DNA of 58,159 nucleotides from an uncultured Oxalobacteraceae bacterium (GCA_946480015.1 CAMLIL010000024.1:1-58159), one strand, 5' to 3'; positions 6,520 to 15,659 are shown, numbered from the stretch's first letter. A program made the numbers and translations. The notes: generated by a model not told the origin, from the letters alone.

Positions 6520-7782
6520 ATGATCCGCGACACCGCCGAACAAGACCAGATCGACAGCACGCCGCCGCCACGCAAGCGGCGCGTCCTCGCCGCCATGGCG
6601 GCCATCGCCGTCATCGGCGCCGCCGCCCTGCTGGTTTCAGCCTGGCGCGACAACGAACACGCCGTCAGCGCCGCGCGCCTGCGCATTGCCGACGTCACGC
6701 GCGGCACCCTGATCCGCGACGCCGCCGTCAATGGCCGCGTGGTGGCCGCCGTCAGCCCCACGCTGTATGCCACCGCGCCGTCGACGGTGACCCTGAAAGT
6801 GGCGGCCGGCGACACCGTCAAGAAAGGCCAGCTGCTGGCGGTGCTGGAGTCGCCCGACCTGGCCGACGCCCTCAAACGCGAACAGTCCAGCTACCAGCAG
6901 CTGGAAGCGGAAGTGGCGCGCCAGCACATCCTGGCCAAAAAGCAGAAGCTGCTGGCCGCGCGCGAAGCCGACACCGCCGAGATCGAGCGCCTGGCCGCCC
7001 AGCGCACCCTGGAGCGCTACGAAAGCGTGGCGCAGGTCGGCGTGATCGCCAAGATCGACTATCAGAAAGCGCGCGACGCCCTGCGCTCGGCCGATATCCG
7101 CGCCCGGCACGCCGCCAGCGCCGCCACGCTCGAAGGCGACGACGTCGGCCTGGCCCTCAAAACCCGCCTCAATGAACTGGACCGCCAGCGCCTGTCGCTG
7201 GCCAACGCCCAGCGGCGCGTGGACGAACTGTCGGTGCGCGCGCCGGTCGACGGTTTCATCGGCACGCTGGCCGTGCAGGACAAGAGCGTGGTGCCGGCCA
7301 ACGCGCCGCTCATGACGCTGGTCGACCTGTCGCGCCTCGAAGTCGAGCTGGAAGTGCCGGAAACCTACGTGGCCGACCTGGGCCTGGGCATGAGCGCCAT
7401 CGTCGACATCGCCGGCGCCAGCGTGTCCGGCAAGCTGTCGGCGCTGTCGCCCGAAGTGGTCAAAAACCAGGTGCTGGCACGGGTGCGCTTCGACGGCGCC
7501 CAACCGGCCGGCCTGCGCCAGAACCAGCGCGTCGGCGCGCGTCTGCTGATCGACGAACGGCCCAACGTGCTGCTGGTGCCGCGCGGCTCCTTCGTGGAAG
7601 AAGAAGGCGGCCGCTTCGCCTACGTGCTGCGCGACGGCATGGCGCTGCGCACGCCGGTCACCCTGGGCGCCACCAGCGTGTCAGCGGTCGAAATCCGCGC
7701 CGGACTCAAGCTGGGCGACAAGGTCGTCGTGGCCGGCACCGACGCCTTCGCCCACGCCGCCCGCGTCGCAGTTCATCAATAA
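6520..7782 (+). CDS. Periplasmic adaptor subunit of a MacAB-like efflux system (HlyD/RND-MFP family)
   Basis: A 420-residue membrane-fusion protein. One N-terminal transmembrane anchor (about residues 25-45, VLAAMAAIAVIGAAALLVSAW) is followed by a lipoyl/barrel-sandwich half (VTLKVAAGDTVKKGQLLAVLESPDL), a long alpha-helical hairpin rich in Glu, Arg and Ala, the second lipoyl half (VRAPVDGFIGTL) and beta-barrel/membrane-proximal domains. It should link the inner-membrane transporter to an outer-membrane channel of TolC type, which is not encoded in the operon. ATG 6520 was chosen because the upstream in-frame GTG at 6466 overlaps the sigma-54 promoter; the Shine-Dalgarno sequence is weak. It is the first gene of the six-gene efflux/regulatory operon. 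Confidence 0.88.
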   Translation: MIRDTAEQDQIDSTPPPRKRRVLAAMAAIAVIGAAALLVSAWRDNEHAVSAARLRIADVTRGTLIRDAAVNGRVVAAVSPTLYATAPSTVTLKVAAGDTVKKGQLLAVLESPDLADALKREQSSYQQLEAEVARQHILAKKQKLLAAREADTAEIERLAAQRTLERYESVAQVGVIAKIDYQKARDALRSADIRARHAASAATLEGDDVGLALKTRLNELDRQRLSLANAQRRVDELSVRAPVDGFIGTLAVQDKSVVPANAPLMTLVDLSRLEVELEVPETYVADLGLGMSAIVDIAGASVSGKLSALSPEVVKNQVLARVRFDGAQPAGLRQNQRVGARLLIDERPNVLLVPRGSFVEEEGGRFAYVLRDGMALRTPVTLGATSVSAVEIRAGLKLGDKVVVAGTDAFAHAARVAVHQ

Positions 7783-7809
7783 TCCATCCACCTCCAACAA
7801 GGAACTCCC

Positions 7810-8511
7810 ATGCTGCGCATGACCAGGCTGTCCAAGGTGTACCGCACCCACATGATCGAAACGCACGCACTGCGCGGTTTCGAAATCAACGTCGAGCAAG
7901 GCGAGTTCGTCACCGTCACCGGGCCGTCCGGCTCGGGCAAGACCAGCTTCCTGAACATTGCCGGTCTGCTGGAAGAATTCACCGACGGCGAGTACATCCT
8001 GGACGGCGTCAACGTCAAGGCGCTCGACGACAACGCCCGCTCGCGCGTGCGCAATGAAAAACTCGGCTTCATTTTCCAGGGCTTCAACCTGATCCCCGAC
8101 CTGAACCTGTTCGACAACGTCGACGTGCCGTTGCGCTACCGCGGCTTCAACACGCGCGAACGCAAGGAACGCATCGAAGACGCGCTGGCCAAGGTTGGCC
8201 TGTCCTCGCGCCTGAAGCACTATCCGGCCGAACTGTCCGGCGGCCAGCAGCAGCGCGTGGCGATCGCGCGCGCGCTGGCCGGATCGCCCAAGCTGCTGCT
8301 GGCCGACGAGCCGACCGGTAACCTCGACACCCAGATGGCGCGCGGCGTGATGGAACTGCTGGAACAGATCAATGCGCAAGGCACCACCATCCTGATGGTC
8401 ACGCACGATCCGGAACTGGCCGTGCGCGCGCAGCGCAATGTGCACATCATCGACGGCCAGGTCTCGGACCTGGTGCGCAAATCGCCGTCGCTGGTCACCG
8501 GCGCGCAGTAA
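7810..8511 (+). CDS. ABC transporter ATP-binding protein (MacB/LolD-type)
   Basis: A 233-residue ATPase. Walker A is GPSGSGKT (38-45), the Q-loop glutamine is Q90 (IFQGFNL), the signature is LSGGQQQR (142-149) and Walker B is LLLADE (162-167), followed by PTGNLD and an H-loop in THDPEL. The NLIPDLNLFDNV block is typical of the MacB/LolD subgroup that powers FtsX-type permeases and works by mechanotransmission instead of carrying substrate across the inner membrane. The gene lies 27 bp after the adaptor gene and 10 bp before the first permease gene. Confidence 0.93.
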   Translation: MLRMTRLSKVYRTHMIETHALRGFEINVEQGEFVTVTGPSGSGKTSFLNIAGLLEEFTDGEYILDGVNVKALDDNARSRVRNEKLGFIFQGFNLIPDLNLFDNVDVPLRYRGFNTRERKERIEDALAKVGLSSRLKHYPAELSGGQQQRVAIARALAGSPKLLLADEPTGNLDTQMARGVMELLEQINAQGTTILMVTHDPELAVRAQRNVHIIDGQVSDLVRKSPSLVTGAQ

Positions 8512-8521
8512 AGGAGAGGCC

Positions 8522-9838
8522 ATGTTCCAGTACTACTTCCGCCTCGGCGTGCGCAGCCTGCGCCGCAATCCGGCCCTGACCGCGCTGATGGTGCTGACGC
8601 TGGCCATCGGCGTGGCGGCGAGCGTGTCGACCCTGACGATCCTGCACGTGATGTCGGGCGACCCGATCCCGCACAAGAGCGCGCGCCTGTTGACCCCGCT
8701 GGTCGACGGCGGCCCGCTGAAAGGCTACAACGCGGCCTATCGCGGCTGGCAAAACGACGTGCAGCTGACTTACCGCGACACGCTGGCCATGCTGGCCGGC
8801 CTGCCGGGCGAGCGGCGCACCGCCATGTACGACGTGATGGCGCCGGTTGAACCAATGCGGCCCGACCTGCCGGTCATCGCGGCCAGAGGGACTGCCGTCA
8901 CACGCGACTTTTTCGCCATGTTCGAAGCGCCCTTCCGGCACGGCCAGCCGTGGAGCGAGGGCGACGACCAGGCCGGCGCCGACGTCGTGGTGCTGGGCGA
9001 GAGGCTGGCCGAGACCCTGTTCGGCAGCGCCGACCCGGTCGGCAAACGCGTGCGCATGCTGGGCAACGACTATCAGGTGACGGGCGTGCTCAAGGCATGG
9101 CGCGTCATCCCCAAGTACTTCCGCCTTGGCGCCGGCGGCTCGGCCGCCAGCGACCAGGAATTCTTCATCCCGTTCAAGACCGCGATTCGCCACGAAACGC
9201 GAACCGGCGGCAACATGACCTGCTTGCACCCGAACGAATCGGGCTGGCAAGGCCTGCTCGGGTCCGAGTGTACGTGGCTGCAGGTGTTCGTCGAAACCCG
9301 CACCAGCGCGGAGCGCGCCGACGTGCAATCCTGGCTGGACAACTACGTCGCCGAGCAGCGCAAATCCGGGCGGTTCAAGCGCAATGCACCCAGCCAGGTC
9401 TACGACGTGGTCCAGTGGCTGGATTTCCACCACGTGGTCAGCAACGACAGCCGGCTGGCGGCATGGCTGGCCTTCGGATTCCTGCTGCTTTGCCTGGTCA
9501 ATACGATCGGTCTGCTGCTGGCCAAGTTCAGCGGGCGCGCCGCTGAAGTGGGCGTGCGCCGCGCCCTGGGCGCCTCGCGCCGCGCCATCTTCGCACAATG
9601 CCTGACCGAAGCCGGCGTGGTCGGCCTGGCCGGCGGCGCGGTGGGAGTGATCCTGTCGTTCGGCGCCCTCGCGCTGATCGGCATGGAATCGGCTGAAAAG
9701 AAAATCGCCGCGCACATGGATTGGCAAATGCTGCTGCTGGCCTTCGCCATGTCGCTCGCCGCCGCCATGCTGGCCGGCCTGCTGCCGACCTGGCGCGCCT
9801 GCCAGGTCACGCCCGCCATCGAGCTCAAATCGCAATGA
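8522..9838 (+). CDS. FtsX/MacB-type ABC permease 1
   Basis: A 438-residue permease. A first transmembrane helix near residues 22-42 (LTALMVLTLAIGVAASVSTL) precedes a large periplasmic core (about 45-310). Three C-terminal helices follow, with the FtsX signature EVGVRRALGASRRAIFAQ between the first and second. The protein ends in the common CQVTPAIELKS motif. ATG 8522 follows AAGGAGAG at good spacing; a longer reading frame would run into the ATPase gene. It probably pairs with the second permease as a heterodimer, because two different FtsX genes follow one ATPase gene. Confidence 0.9.
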   Translation: MFQYYFRLGVRSLRRNPALTALMVLTLAIGVAASVSTLTILHVMSGDPIPHKSARLLTPLVDGGPLKGYNAAYRGWQNDVQLTYRDTLAMLAGLPGERRTAMYDVMAPVEPMRPDLPVIAARGTAVTRDFFAMFEAPFRHGQPWSEGDDQAGADVVVLGERLAETLFGSADPVGKRVRMLGNDYQVTGVLKAWRVIPKYFRLGAGGSAASDQEFFIPFKTAIRHETRTGGNMTCLHPNESGWQGLLGSECTWLQVFVETRTSAERADVQSWLDNYVAEQRKSGRFKRNAPSQVYDVVQWLDFHHVVSNDSRLAAWLAFGFLLLCLVNTIGLLLAKFSGRAAEVGVRRALGASRRAIFAQCLTEAGVVGLAGGAVGVILSFGALALIGMESAEKKIAAHMDWQMLLLAFAMSLAAAMLAGLLPTWRACQVTPAIELKSQ

Positions 9839-9846
9839 GGTCCATC

Positions 9847-11076
9847 ATGCCCATCCGTCCTATCCTGTCTTCCCTGCTGCGCAGTAAAACCGGCGCCATC
9901 CTGGTTGCGCTGCAGGTGGCGATCAGCCTGGCGATCCTCGCCAATGCACTGCAAATCGTCAACCAGCGCGTATCGGTCGCCGCGCGCCCCAGCGGTGTGC
10001 GCGACGAGTCCTCGCTGCTGTACCTGAGCGTGCACCATCTCGTCAAAGGCAGCCACGAGCAGCAGCTGGCGCGCCAGCGGGCCGAAACGGCAGCCCTGCG
10101 GGCGCTCGCCGGCGTCACGTCGGTGGCCTGGACCAACCAGATGCCCATGTCCTGGCACGGCAGCACCACCAGCATCGGGATCAGCCGCACCCAGATGCGC
10201 GAAAGCGCCTCCGTCGCGCTCTACGTCAGCCCGGACTCGCTGGCCGCCACGCTCGGACTGAAGGTGACGGAGGGGCGCGACTTCGCCAGTGCCGACGTGC
10301 TGACCATCGATGCCGACACCGCTGCCGCGACTGTCCAACCGGACACGGTGCTGATCACCCGCGCCCTGGCCGACAAGCTGTGGCCCGACGCGGCCAGCGT
10401 GGTCGGAAAGACGCTCTACTTCGACACCAATCCCAGCAGGGTCGTCGGCGTAATCGACATGCTGCAGACACAGGGTGCCGAACTCGGTAGCCGCGGCTAT
10501 CTGTCGGTCATTTCGCCGGCGCGCGTGACCAACGCATGGGAGTCGGTGTATGTGGTGCGCGCCGAACCCGGCCAGCGCGAACGGGTCATGAAGGAAGCCG
10601 AACAGGCGCTGCGCCGCTCGTCTCCGACGCCGATGATCATCACCACCCGCAGCGTCGAACAGGACCGCGCCGCCCGCTACCGCAGCGACATGGTGCTGGC
10701 GTGGATGCTGATCACGGTCAGCCTGCTGCTGCTGCTGGTGACGGCCAGCGGCATCGTCGGCATGGCCAGCCTGTGGGTGACCCAGCGGCGCAAGCAGATC
10801 GGCGTGCGCCGCGCGCTGGGGGCCAGAAGGAGCGACATCCTGGCCTACTTCATCACCGAGAACCTGATCATCACCAGCCTGGGCGTGGCGGGGGGCGTGC
10901 TGCTGGCCATCGGCCTGAACCAGCAGCTGGTGACACGCCTGGACATACAGCGCCTGCCGCTGGGCTACCTGGTGGCCGGCGCCGGCGTGTTCTGGGCGCT
11001 GGGCGCGCTGGCCGCCTACGGTCCGGCGTGGCGCGCGGCCAGCATCCCGCCGGCCATCGCCACCCGCAGCGCCTGA
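9847..11076 (+). CDS. FtsX/MacB-type ABC permease 2
   Basis: A 409-residue permease of the same architecture: an N-terminal helix at about 16-36 (AILVALQVAISLAILANAL), a periplasmic MacB-like core, and three C-terminal helices around IGVRRALGARRSDILAYFITEN, ending PPAIATRSA. ATG 9847 has GAGG six bases upstream; ATG 9835 would give the classic ATGA overlap with the previous gene and cannot be excluded. Sequence similarity to permease 1 is only in the general fold, so the transporter is probably an asymmetric heterodimer. The exported substrate cannot be inferred. Confidence 0.88.
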   Translation: MPIRPILSSLLRSKTGAILVALQVAISLAILANALQIVNQRVSVAARPSGVRDESSLLYLSVHHLVKGSHEQQLARQRAETAALRALAGVTSVAWTNQMPMSWHGSTTSIGISRTQMRESASVALYVSPDSLAATLGLKVTEGRDFASADVLTIDADTAAATVQPDTVLITRALADKLWPDAASVVGKTLYFDTNPSRVVGVIDMLQTQGAELGSRGYLSVISPARVTNAWESVYVVRAEPGQRERVMKEAEQALRRSSPTPMIITTRSVEQDRAARYRSDMVLAWMLITVSLLLLLVTASGIVGMASLWVTQRRKQIGVRRALGARRSDILAYFITENLIITSLGVAGGVLLAIGLNQQLVTRLDIQRLPLGYLVAGAGVFWALGALAAYGPAWRAASIPPAIATRSA

Positions 11077-11097
11077 GGCGATGCTATCCTAGCGCCC

Positions 11098-12432
11098 ATG
11101 CCGACCCTACTCATCATCGACGATAACGCCACCGTCGCAATGGCACTCGACGTGCTGTTCTCGCTGCACGACATCGCCACCATCCACGCCGCCACGCCCG
11201 ACGAAGGGCTGGCGCGGCTGGCGCGGGAACCGGTCGACCTGGTCATCCAGGACATGAACTTCAGCGCCGACACCACCTCCGGTGAAGAAGGCCGCGCGCT
11301 GTTCGCCCAAATCCGCGCGCGCCACCCCGACCTGCCGGTGATCCTGCTGACCGCCTGGACCCATCTGGACGCCGCCGTCGACCTGGTCAAGTCGGGCGCG
11401 GCCGACTATCTGTCCAAGCCATGGAACGATGCGCGCCTGGTGGCCAGCGTGCGCAACCTGGTCGAACTGGGCCAGGCCAACCGCGCGCTGGCGCGCCAGG
11501 CCCAGCGCGAACGGCGCCAGCGGCGCGAACTTGAACAGGGCTTCGACCTGCGCGGCCTGGTGTGGAACGACCCGGCCACCGAACGCGTACTGCACCTGGC
11601 CTGCCAGGTCGCGCGCGCCGACGTGCCGGTACTGATCACCGGCCCGAACGGCGCCGGCAAGGAGCGCATCGCCGAAATCATCCAGGCCAATTCGCTGGTG
11701 GCCGACGGTCCCTTCGTCGTGCTCAACTGCGGCGCCCTGCCGGCGGAACTGATCGAGGCCGAACTGTTCGGCGCCGACGCCGGCGCCTACACCGGGGCCT
11801 CCAAAGCGCGCGAAGGCAAGTTCGAAGCGGCCGACGGCGGCACCCTGTTCCTCGACGAAATCGGCAACCTGCCGCTGGCCGGGCAGATGAAACTGCTGCG
11901 CGTACTCGAAACCGGGCGGTTCGAGCGGCTCGGCTCGAACCGCGAACGCCAAGTCAAGGTGCGCGTGATCAGCGCCACCAACGCCGATCTGGCCGCCATG
12001 ATCCGCAACGGCAGCTTTCGCGAAGACCTGTTCTATCGCCTCAATGTGATCGAACTGCGCCTGCCGCCGCTGGCCGAACGCCCGGGCGACATCCTGCCGC
12101 TGGCGCACAGCTTCCTGGCCGCCGGCAAAACGCTCGACGGCAGCGCCGAAGCGGCATTGATGGCGCACGCCTGGCCGGGCAACGTGCGCGAACTGAAGAA
12201 CGTCATGGCGCGCGCCGGCCTGCTGGCCCGCGGCGACACGATCGGCGCCGCCGATCTAGGTCTGCCGGCGCAGTCCGCAGCGCCGATCAGCGAGGCCGAA
12301 CCGGACCGCGACGACATCGCCCACGCGCTGGCGCGCGCCAACGGCGTGGTGGCGCAGGCGGCCGCCGAACTCGGGTTGTCGCGCCAGGCCCTGTACCGCC
12401 GCATGGAACGCCTCGGCATCGCCCGGCCATGA
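11098..12432 (+). CDS. NtrC-family sigma-54-dependent response regulator
   Basis: A 444-residue three-domain activator. The receiver domain has acidic pocket D8/D9, phospho-acceptor D52 (VIQDMNF), T85 and K107 (SKPW). The AAA+ domain begins near 150, with Walker A GPNGAGKE (182-189, a variant of the usual GESGTGKE), GAYTGA at 229-234 (Tyr in place of the common Phe of the sigma-54-contacting loop) and Walker B TLFLDE at 249-254. A Fis-type helix-turn-helix closes the protein ([23 protein letters not shown]). GAYTGA is a known functional variant. Position in the operon and the sigma-54 promoter upstream suggest it activates its own operon through the palindromic sites at 6381-6433. Confidence 0.93.
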   Translation: MPTLLIIDDNATVAMALDVLFSLHDIATIHAATPDEGLARLAREPVDLVIQDMNFSADTTSGEEGRALFAQIRARHPDLPVILLTAWTHLDAAVDLVKSGAADYLSKPWNDARLVASVRNLVELGQANRALARQAQRERRQRRELEQGFDLRGLVWNDPATERVLHLACQVARADVPVLITGPNGAGKERIAEIIQANSLVADGPFVVLNCGALPAELIEAELFGADAGAYTGASKAREGKFEAADGGTLFLDEIGNLPLAGQMKLLRVLETGRFERLGSNRERQVKVRVISATNADLAAMIRNGSFREDLFYRLNVIELRLPPLAERPGDILPLAHSFLAAGKTLDGSAEAALMAHAWPGNVRELKNVMARAGLLARGDTIGAADLGLPAQSAAPISEAEPDRDDIAHALARANGVVAQAAAELGLSRQALYRRMERLGIARP

Positions 12433-13712
12433 AGCCGCTCGCGCTGCTGGCGTGTGCCCTTGTCGTTGTGGCGGCCGCCATCGCGCTGCTGCTGCCGGTT
12501 CCACCCCTGTTTGCCTTCGCGCTGACCGTCGCGGTCATGGTGCCGGTGACGTGGATGGCGATCCGGGCCTACCTGCGCCCGGTACTGTTGCTGTTTCATG
12601 CCGTCGAAGGCACCGTCGCCAGCTACCGCGACGGAGATTATTCGTTCGGGCTGCACTGGAAGCGACGCGACGAACTGGCCAGCCTGGTCGACGCCCACAA
12701 CGCGCTGGGCAATGTGCTGCGCGACCAGCGCCTCGGACTGGCGCAGCGCGAACTGCTGCTCGACACCATGGTGCAAAACACGCCTGTGGCCATGCTGCTG
12801 GTGGCCGGCGGCGATGCCATCGTCTACGCCAACATCGCCGCGCGCCAGCTGCTCAATCACGGCCGCAGCCTCGAAGGCCACCACCTGCCGGACCTCCTCG
12901 AACATGCGGCCCCCGCCCTGACCGAGGCGCTCGCGCGCGGCGGCGACGGCCTGTTCTCGACCGGCGAAGGCGAAGAGGAAGAGGTCTACCACCTGGCGCG
13001 GCGCAGCTTTACGCTCAACGGCCGCAAGCACGAACTGCTGCTGCTGCGCCAGCTGACCTCCGAACTGCGCCGCCAGGAAGTGCAGACCTGGAAAAAGGTG
13101 ATCCGCGTGATCAGCCACGAATTGAACAACTCGCTGGCGCCGCTGTCGTCGCTGGCCAACTCCGGCGCCGAACTGGTACGGCGCGGCCAGACCGAACGCC
13201 TGCCGCAGATCCTCGACACCATCAGCGAACGCACCCGTCATCTGGAAAGCTTCATCCAGGGCTACGCGCGCTTTGCCAAGCTGCCCACACCCCGCGTGGA
13301 AGCCGTTGCATGGGACGAGTTTGTCGCGCGGCTGGCGGCGCAGGAGCGCTTCACCGTCGCTGAATCGCTGCCCGTGCGGCAGGCGCGCTTCGATTCGGCC
13401 CAGCTGGAACAGGCGCTGGTGAACCTGCTCAGGAACGCCCACGAATCTGGCTCGCGCGGCGAGGATGTGCAGCTGCGGGTCAAGGCTGGCGCCACCAGCC
13501 TGCGCATCGAAGTGCGCGACCGCGGCCCCGGCATGAGCGGCGCGGTGCTGACCAACGCGCTGGTGCCGTTCTACTCGACCAAGCGGCACGGCACCGGCCT
13601 GGGCCTGGCGCTGGCGCGCGAAATCGCCGAGGCCCACGGCGGGCGCATCGTGCTTGCCAACCGCGACGGCGGAGGACTCAGCGTCGCGCTGATCCTGCCT
13701 GCCGGTGTATGA
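12429..13712 (+). CDS. Sensor histidine kinase (NtrB/NtrY-like)
   Basis: A 427-residue kinase starting in a 4-bp ATGA overlap with the regulator gene, so translation is coupled. Two N-terminal transmembrane helices (about 4-23 and 27-46) with almost no periplasmic loop suggest it senses a signal within the membrane or cytoplasm. A HAMP-like linker and a PAS-type domain (about 110-205) follow. The phospho-acceptor is H230 in RVISHELNNSLAPLSS, the N-box is NLLRNAHESG, and the ATP-binding motifs are DRGPGM and GTGLGLALAREIAEAHGG. It should phosphorylate the preceding sigma-54 regulator. Membrane stress caused by the efflux substrate is a plausible signal (inference). Confidence 0.92.
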   Translation: MKPLALLACALVVVAAAIALLLPVPPLFAFALTVAVMVPVTWMAIRAYLRPVLLLFHAVEGTVASYRDGDYSFGLHWKRRDELASLVDAHNALGNVLRDQRLGLAQRELLLDTMVQNTPVAMLLVAGGDAIVYANIAARQLLNHGRSLEGHHLPDLLEHAAPALTEALARGGDGLFSTGEGEEEEVYHLARRSFTLNGRKHELLLLRQLTSELRRQEVQTWKKVIRVISHELNNSLAPLSSLANSGAELVRRGQTERLPQILDTISERTRHLESFIQGYARFAKLPTPRVEAVAWDEFVARLAAQERFTVAESLPVRQARFDSAQLEQALVNLLRNAHESGSRGEDVQLRVKAGATSLRIEVRDRGPGMSGAVLTNALVPFYSTKRHGTGLGLALAREIAEAHGGRIVLANRDGGGLSVALILPAGV

Positions 13713-13722
13713 TGCAGCCCTC

Positions 13723-14496
13723 ATGTCCAAAGCATCTCCCCCGTCCCGTTTCGACGCGCCCGGCCATCCCCCGGCCACCATCACCGAATTCCAGGGCGTG
13801 CGCTCGCTCCACCTGGGCACCTCGTGGGTGCAGGGCGCCATGCGCCTGTCGCGGCCCGATCACATCGAGCTCGAATACGTCCAGATGATGATGATGTGGA
13901 TGCTGTTCCTGGACCGGCCGCGCCATATCGCGCAGCTGGGCCTGGGCAGCGCCGCGCTGACCAAGTTCTGCTACCAGCGCCTTCCCGGCGCGCGCGTGTC
14001 CGTCGCTGAACTCAATCCGAACGTGATCGACATCTGCCACGCCCTGTTCGCCCTGCCGCCCAACGACGAACGCCTGAACGTGCGCGAAATGAACGCGCTC
14101 GATTTCGTCCACGACCCGGCCAACCGCAACAGCATCGACGTGCTGCAGGTGGACCTGTACGACGAAGAGGCGCGCGGTCCGGTGCTCGATTCGCCCGAGT
14201 TCTACCAGGCCTGCGCCGACTGCCTGACCGAGGGCGGCATCATGACCACCAATGTGTTCGGCGATTTCTCCAACTACGACAAGAACCTGCTCAACATGGA
14301 GCTGGCCTTCGATGCGGTGGTGTGGCTGCCCGAGGTGCACGACGCGAACATCGTGGTCCTGGCCTTCAAGAACGCGCCGCAGATCGATTTCAGCGTGCTG
14401 TACGAGCGCGCCGGGACCATCAAGAAGACCATGAACCTGAACGCCAAGGCCTGGGTCAATGGCCTGAAAGAGTGGATGCGCGACCACAGCGCTTAG
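13723..14496 (+). CDS. Spermidine-synthase-like methyltransferase-fold protein
   Basis: A 257-residue Rossmann-fold protein resembling spermidine synthases: AQLGLGSAALTKFCYQRLP is the glycine-rich nucleotide loop, VSVAELNPNVIDICH the acidic strand, and IDVLQVDLYDEEARGPV the catalytic-site region in which synthases carry an Asp-rich pair. The N-terminal beta-hairpin domain is shortened, and the usual YHE.L segment is not obvious, so the aminopropyl acceptor or even the activity is uncertain. ATG 13723 lies 10 bp after the kinase stop; a GTG at 13705 is also in frame. It may be read through from the sigma-54 operon. A weak hairpin follows the stop. Confidence 0.75.
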   Translation: MSKASPPSRFDAPGHPPATITEFQGVRSLHLGTSWVQGAMRLSRPDHIELEYVQMMMMWMLFLDRPRHIAQLGLGSAALTKFCYQRLPGARVSVAELNPNVIDICHALFALPPNDERLNVREMNALDFVHDPANRNSIDVLQVDLYDEEARGPVLDSPEFYQACADCLTEGGIMTTNVFGDFSNYDKNLLNMELAFDAVVWLPEVHDANIVVLAFKNAPQIDFSVLYERAGTIKKTMNLNAKAWVNGLKEWMRDHSA

Positions 14497-14497
14497 C

Positions 14498-14518
14498 AAC
14501 ATCAGCAATATTGATGTT
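14498..14518 (+). terminator. Possible weak terminator after the spermidine-synthase-like gene
   Basis: AACATCA (14498-14504) and TGATGTT (14512-14518) can pair around a 7-base loop and are followed by TTTG. The stem is short and AT-rich, so termination efficiency is doubtful. Confidence 0.35.
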
Positions 14519-14569
14519 TTGATACATAAATACAACACGCCGCCTTACTGAACATAAACTGTCCTGTAG

Positions 14570-14676
14570 CATCGTTTTCGCGCCACCCTGCGCAGCCTTG
14601 GCCCCGACCAGCTGCTGGTACTGGTCAACGGCAAGCGCCGCCACCAGCAGGCGCTGGTGAACGTGCAGCAAACCGC
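14570..14676 (+). pseudogene. TonB-dependent receptor remnant, block A (plug segment, forward)
   Basis: Reads in the + direction as ATLRSLGPDQLLVLVNGKRR followed by HQQALVNVQQT, a recognisable plug-domain stretch of a TonB-dependent receptor. A TAG lies just upstream in the same frame, and the signal peptide, TonB box and first part of the plug are missing. The family expects SIGRGSAGTDINAIP to follow QQT; here the frame instead runs into the reverse complement of sequence from further along the same gene. Confidence 0.8.
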
Positions 14677-15126
14677 CTTGGCCAAGCTGTCGCCGATGCG
14701 CTGGGTCACGCGCGGCGGATCGGCGCGCAGCGTGTCCGGCCCGGCGCGGTTGGTTTCGCCGCGGCGCCGGCCTTCGAGCGACAGGTTCAGGTAGCCGCCG
14801 TCGCCGAACGAGAAGCCACGGTTGGCGCTGGCCGAGACCAGGTCGCCGTCGCCTTCGGAGGTGGCGCCGATGGTCGAGGACAGCTGTGTTTCGCTGGTCT
14901 GCGACTTGAGCACGATGTTGATCACGCCGGCGATCGCATCCGATCCGTATTGGGCCGCGGAGCCGTCGCGCAGCACTTCGATGTGGTGGATGGCCGACAG
15001 CGGAATGGCATTGATGTCGGTGCCGGCCGAGCCGCGTCCGATGGAGCGCCTGGAGACGCCGCCGAAGGCGTACGGTTCACTGTCCTGGCCGAGCGGCAGG
15101 GCTGCGTTCCACCACAGGTAGGCGTC
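14677..15126 (-). pseudogene. TonB-dependent receptor remnant, blocks B and C (inverted in place)
   Basis: On the minus strand two receptor segments are open. Block B (15044 down to 14677) reads IGRGSAGTDINAIPLSAI, then the hallmark IEVLRDGSAAQYGSDAIAGV and onward to QRIGDSLAK. Block C (15126 down to about 15045) reads DAYLWWNAALPLGQDSEPYA, then FGGVSRR. In an intact receptor the order would be A, B, C on one strand: QQT to IGRG, SLAK to DAYL. Here B and C occupy the right positions but each is reversed, so the minus strand shows an artificial C-to-B join (VSRR/SIGRG). No functional product is possible. Confidence 0.8.
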
Positions 15127-15659
15127 CCGACACCAGCACCAAGGGCCTGGACATCGTGGCCGAGCACACCACGCGCATGGCCGGCTCCACGCTGTTGCTG
15201 TCCGGTCAGCTGGGATTCAACAAGACCCGCGTGAAGCAGCGCCATTCGCAGTCGCCGGTGCTGTCCGGCGCCCAGCTGTTCGACGATGCCCAGGCGACCC
15301 TGATCGAACACGGCCAGCCGCGCCAGCACCACGTGGTCGCGGCGGACTACACGGCCGGGCCATGGAACCTCAATACGCGCGCCAATTATTACGGCGCCGT
15401 GCAGGGCCAGGGCTTTACCGCGCCGTTTATCCAGACCTGGGAAGCCAAGTGGCTGGTCGACCTGTCGCTGCGCTACGCGTTCACCAAACGCCTGTCGGCC
15501 AGCCTGGGCGCCAACAATCTGTTCGACACCTACCCGACGGAATGGGACAAGGAACGCGCGGCGCCGTTCCCGCAGCTGGGCTTTACGCGCTGCTGGGAAA
15601 CCTGCCCGATCGGCGTCAACGGCCGCTCGATGTACGCGCGCGTGGACTGGGCCTTCTAA
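15127..15659 (+). pseudogene. TonB-dependent receptor remnant, block E (C-terminal barrel, forward)
   Basis: Forward again, this encodes the last ~175 residues of the beta-barrel: DTSTKGLDIVAEHTT, then WEAKWLVDLSLRYAFTKRLS, NNLFDTYPTEWD and the terminal aromatic signature ending VDWAF before TAA. Several hundred residues expected between block C and this block are missing. The stop codon overlaps that of the convergent gene at 15656. The open frame has no bona fide start or export signal. Confidence 0.8.

Noticed and set aside
14545..14976. Minus-strand frame of 143 codons as an independent small gene
   Set aside because: It is block B of the scrambled TonB-dependent receptor joined to antisense of block A; no start signal or complete domain.
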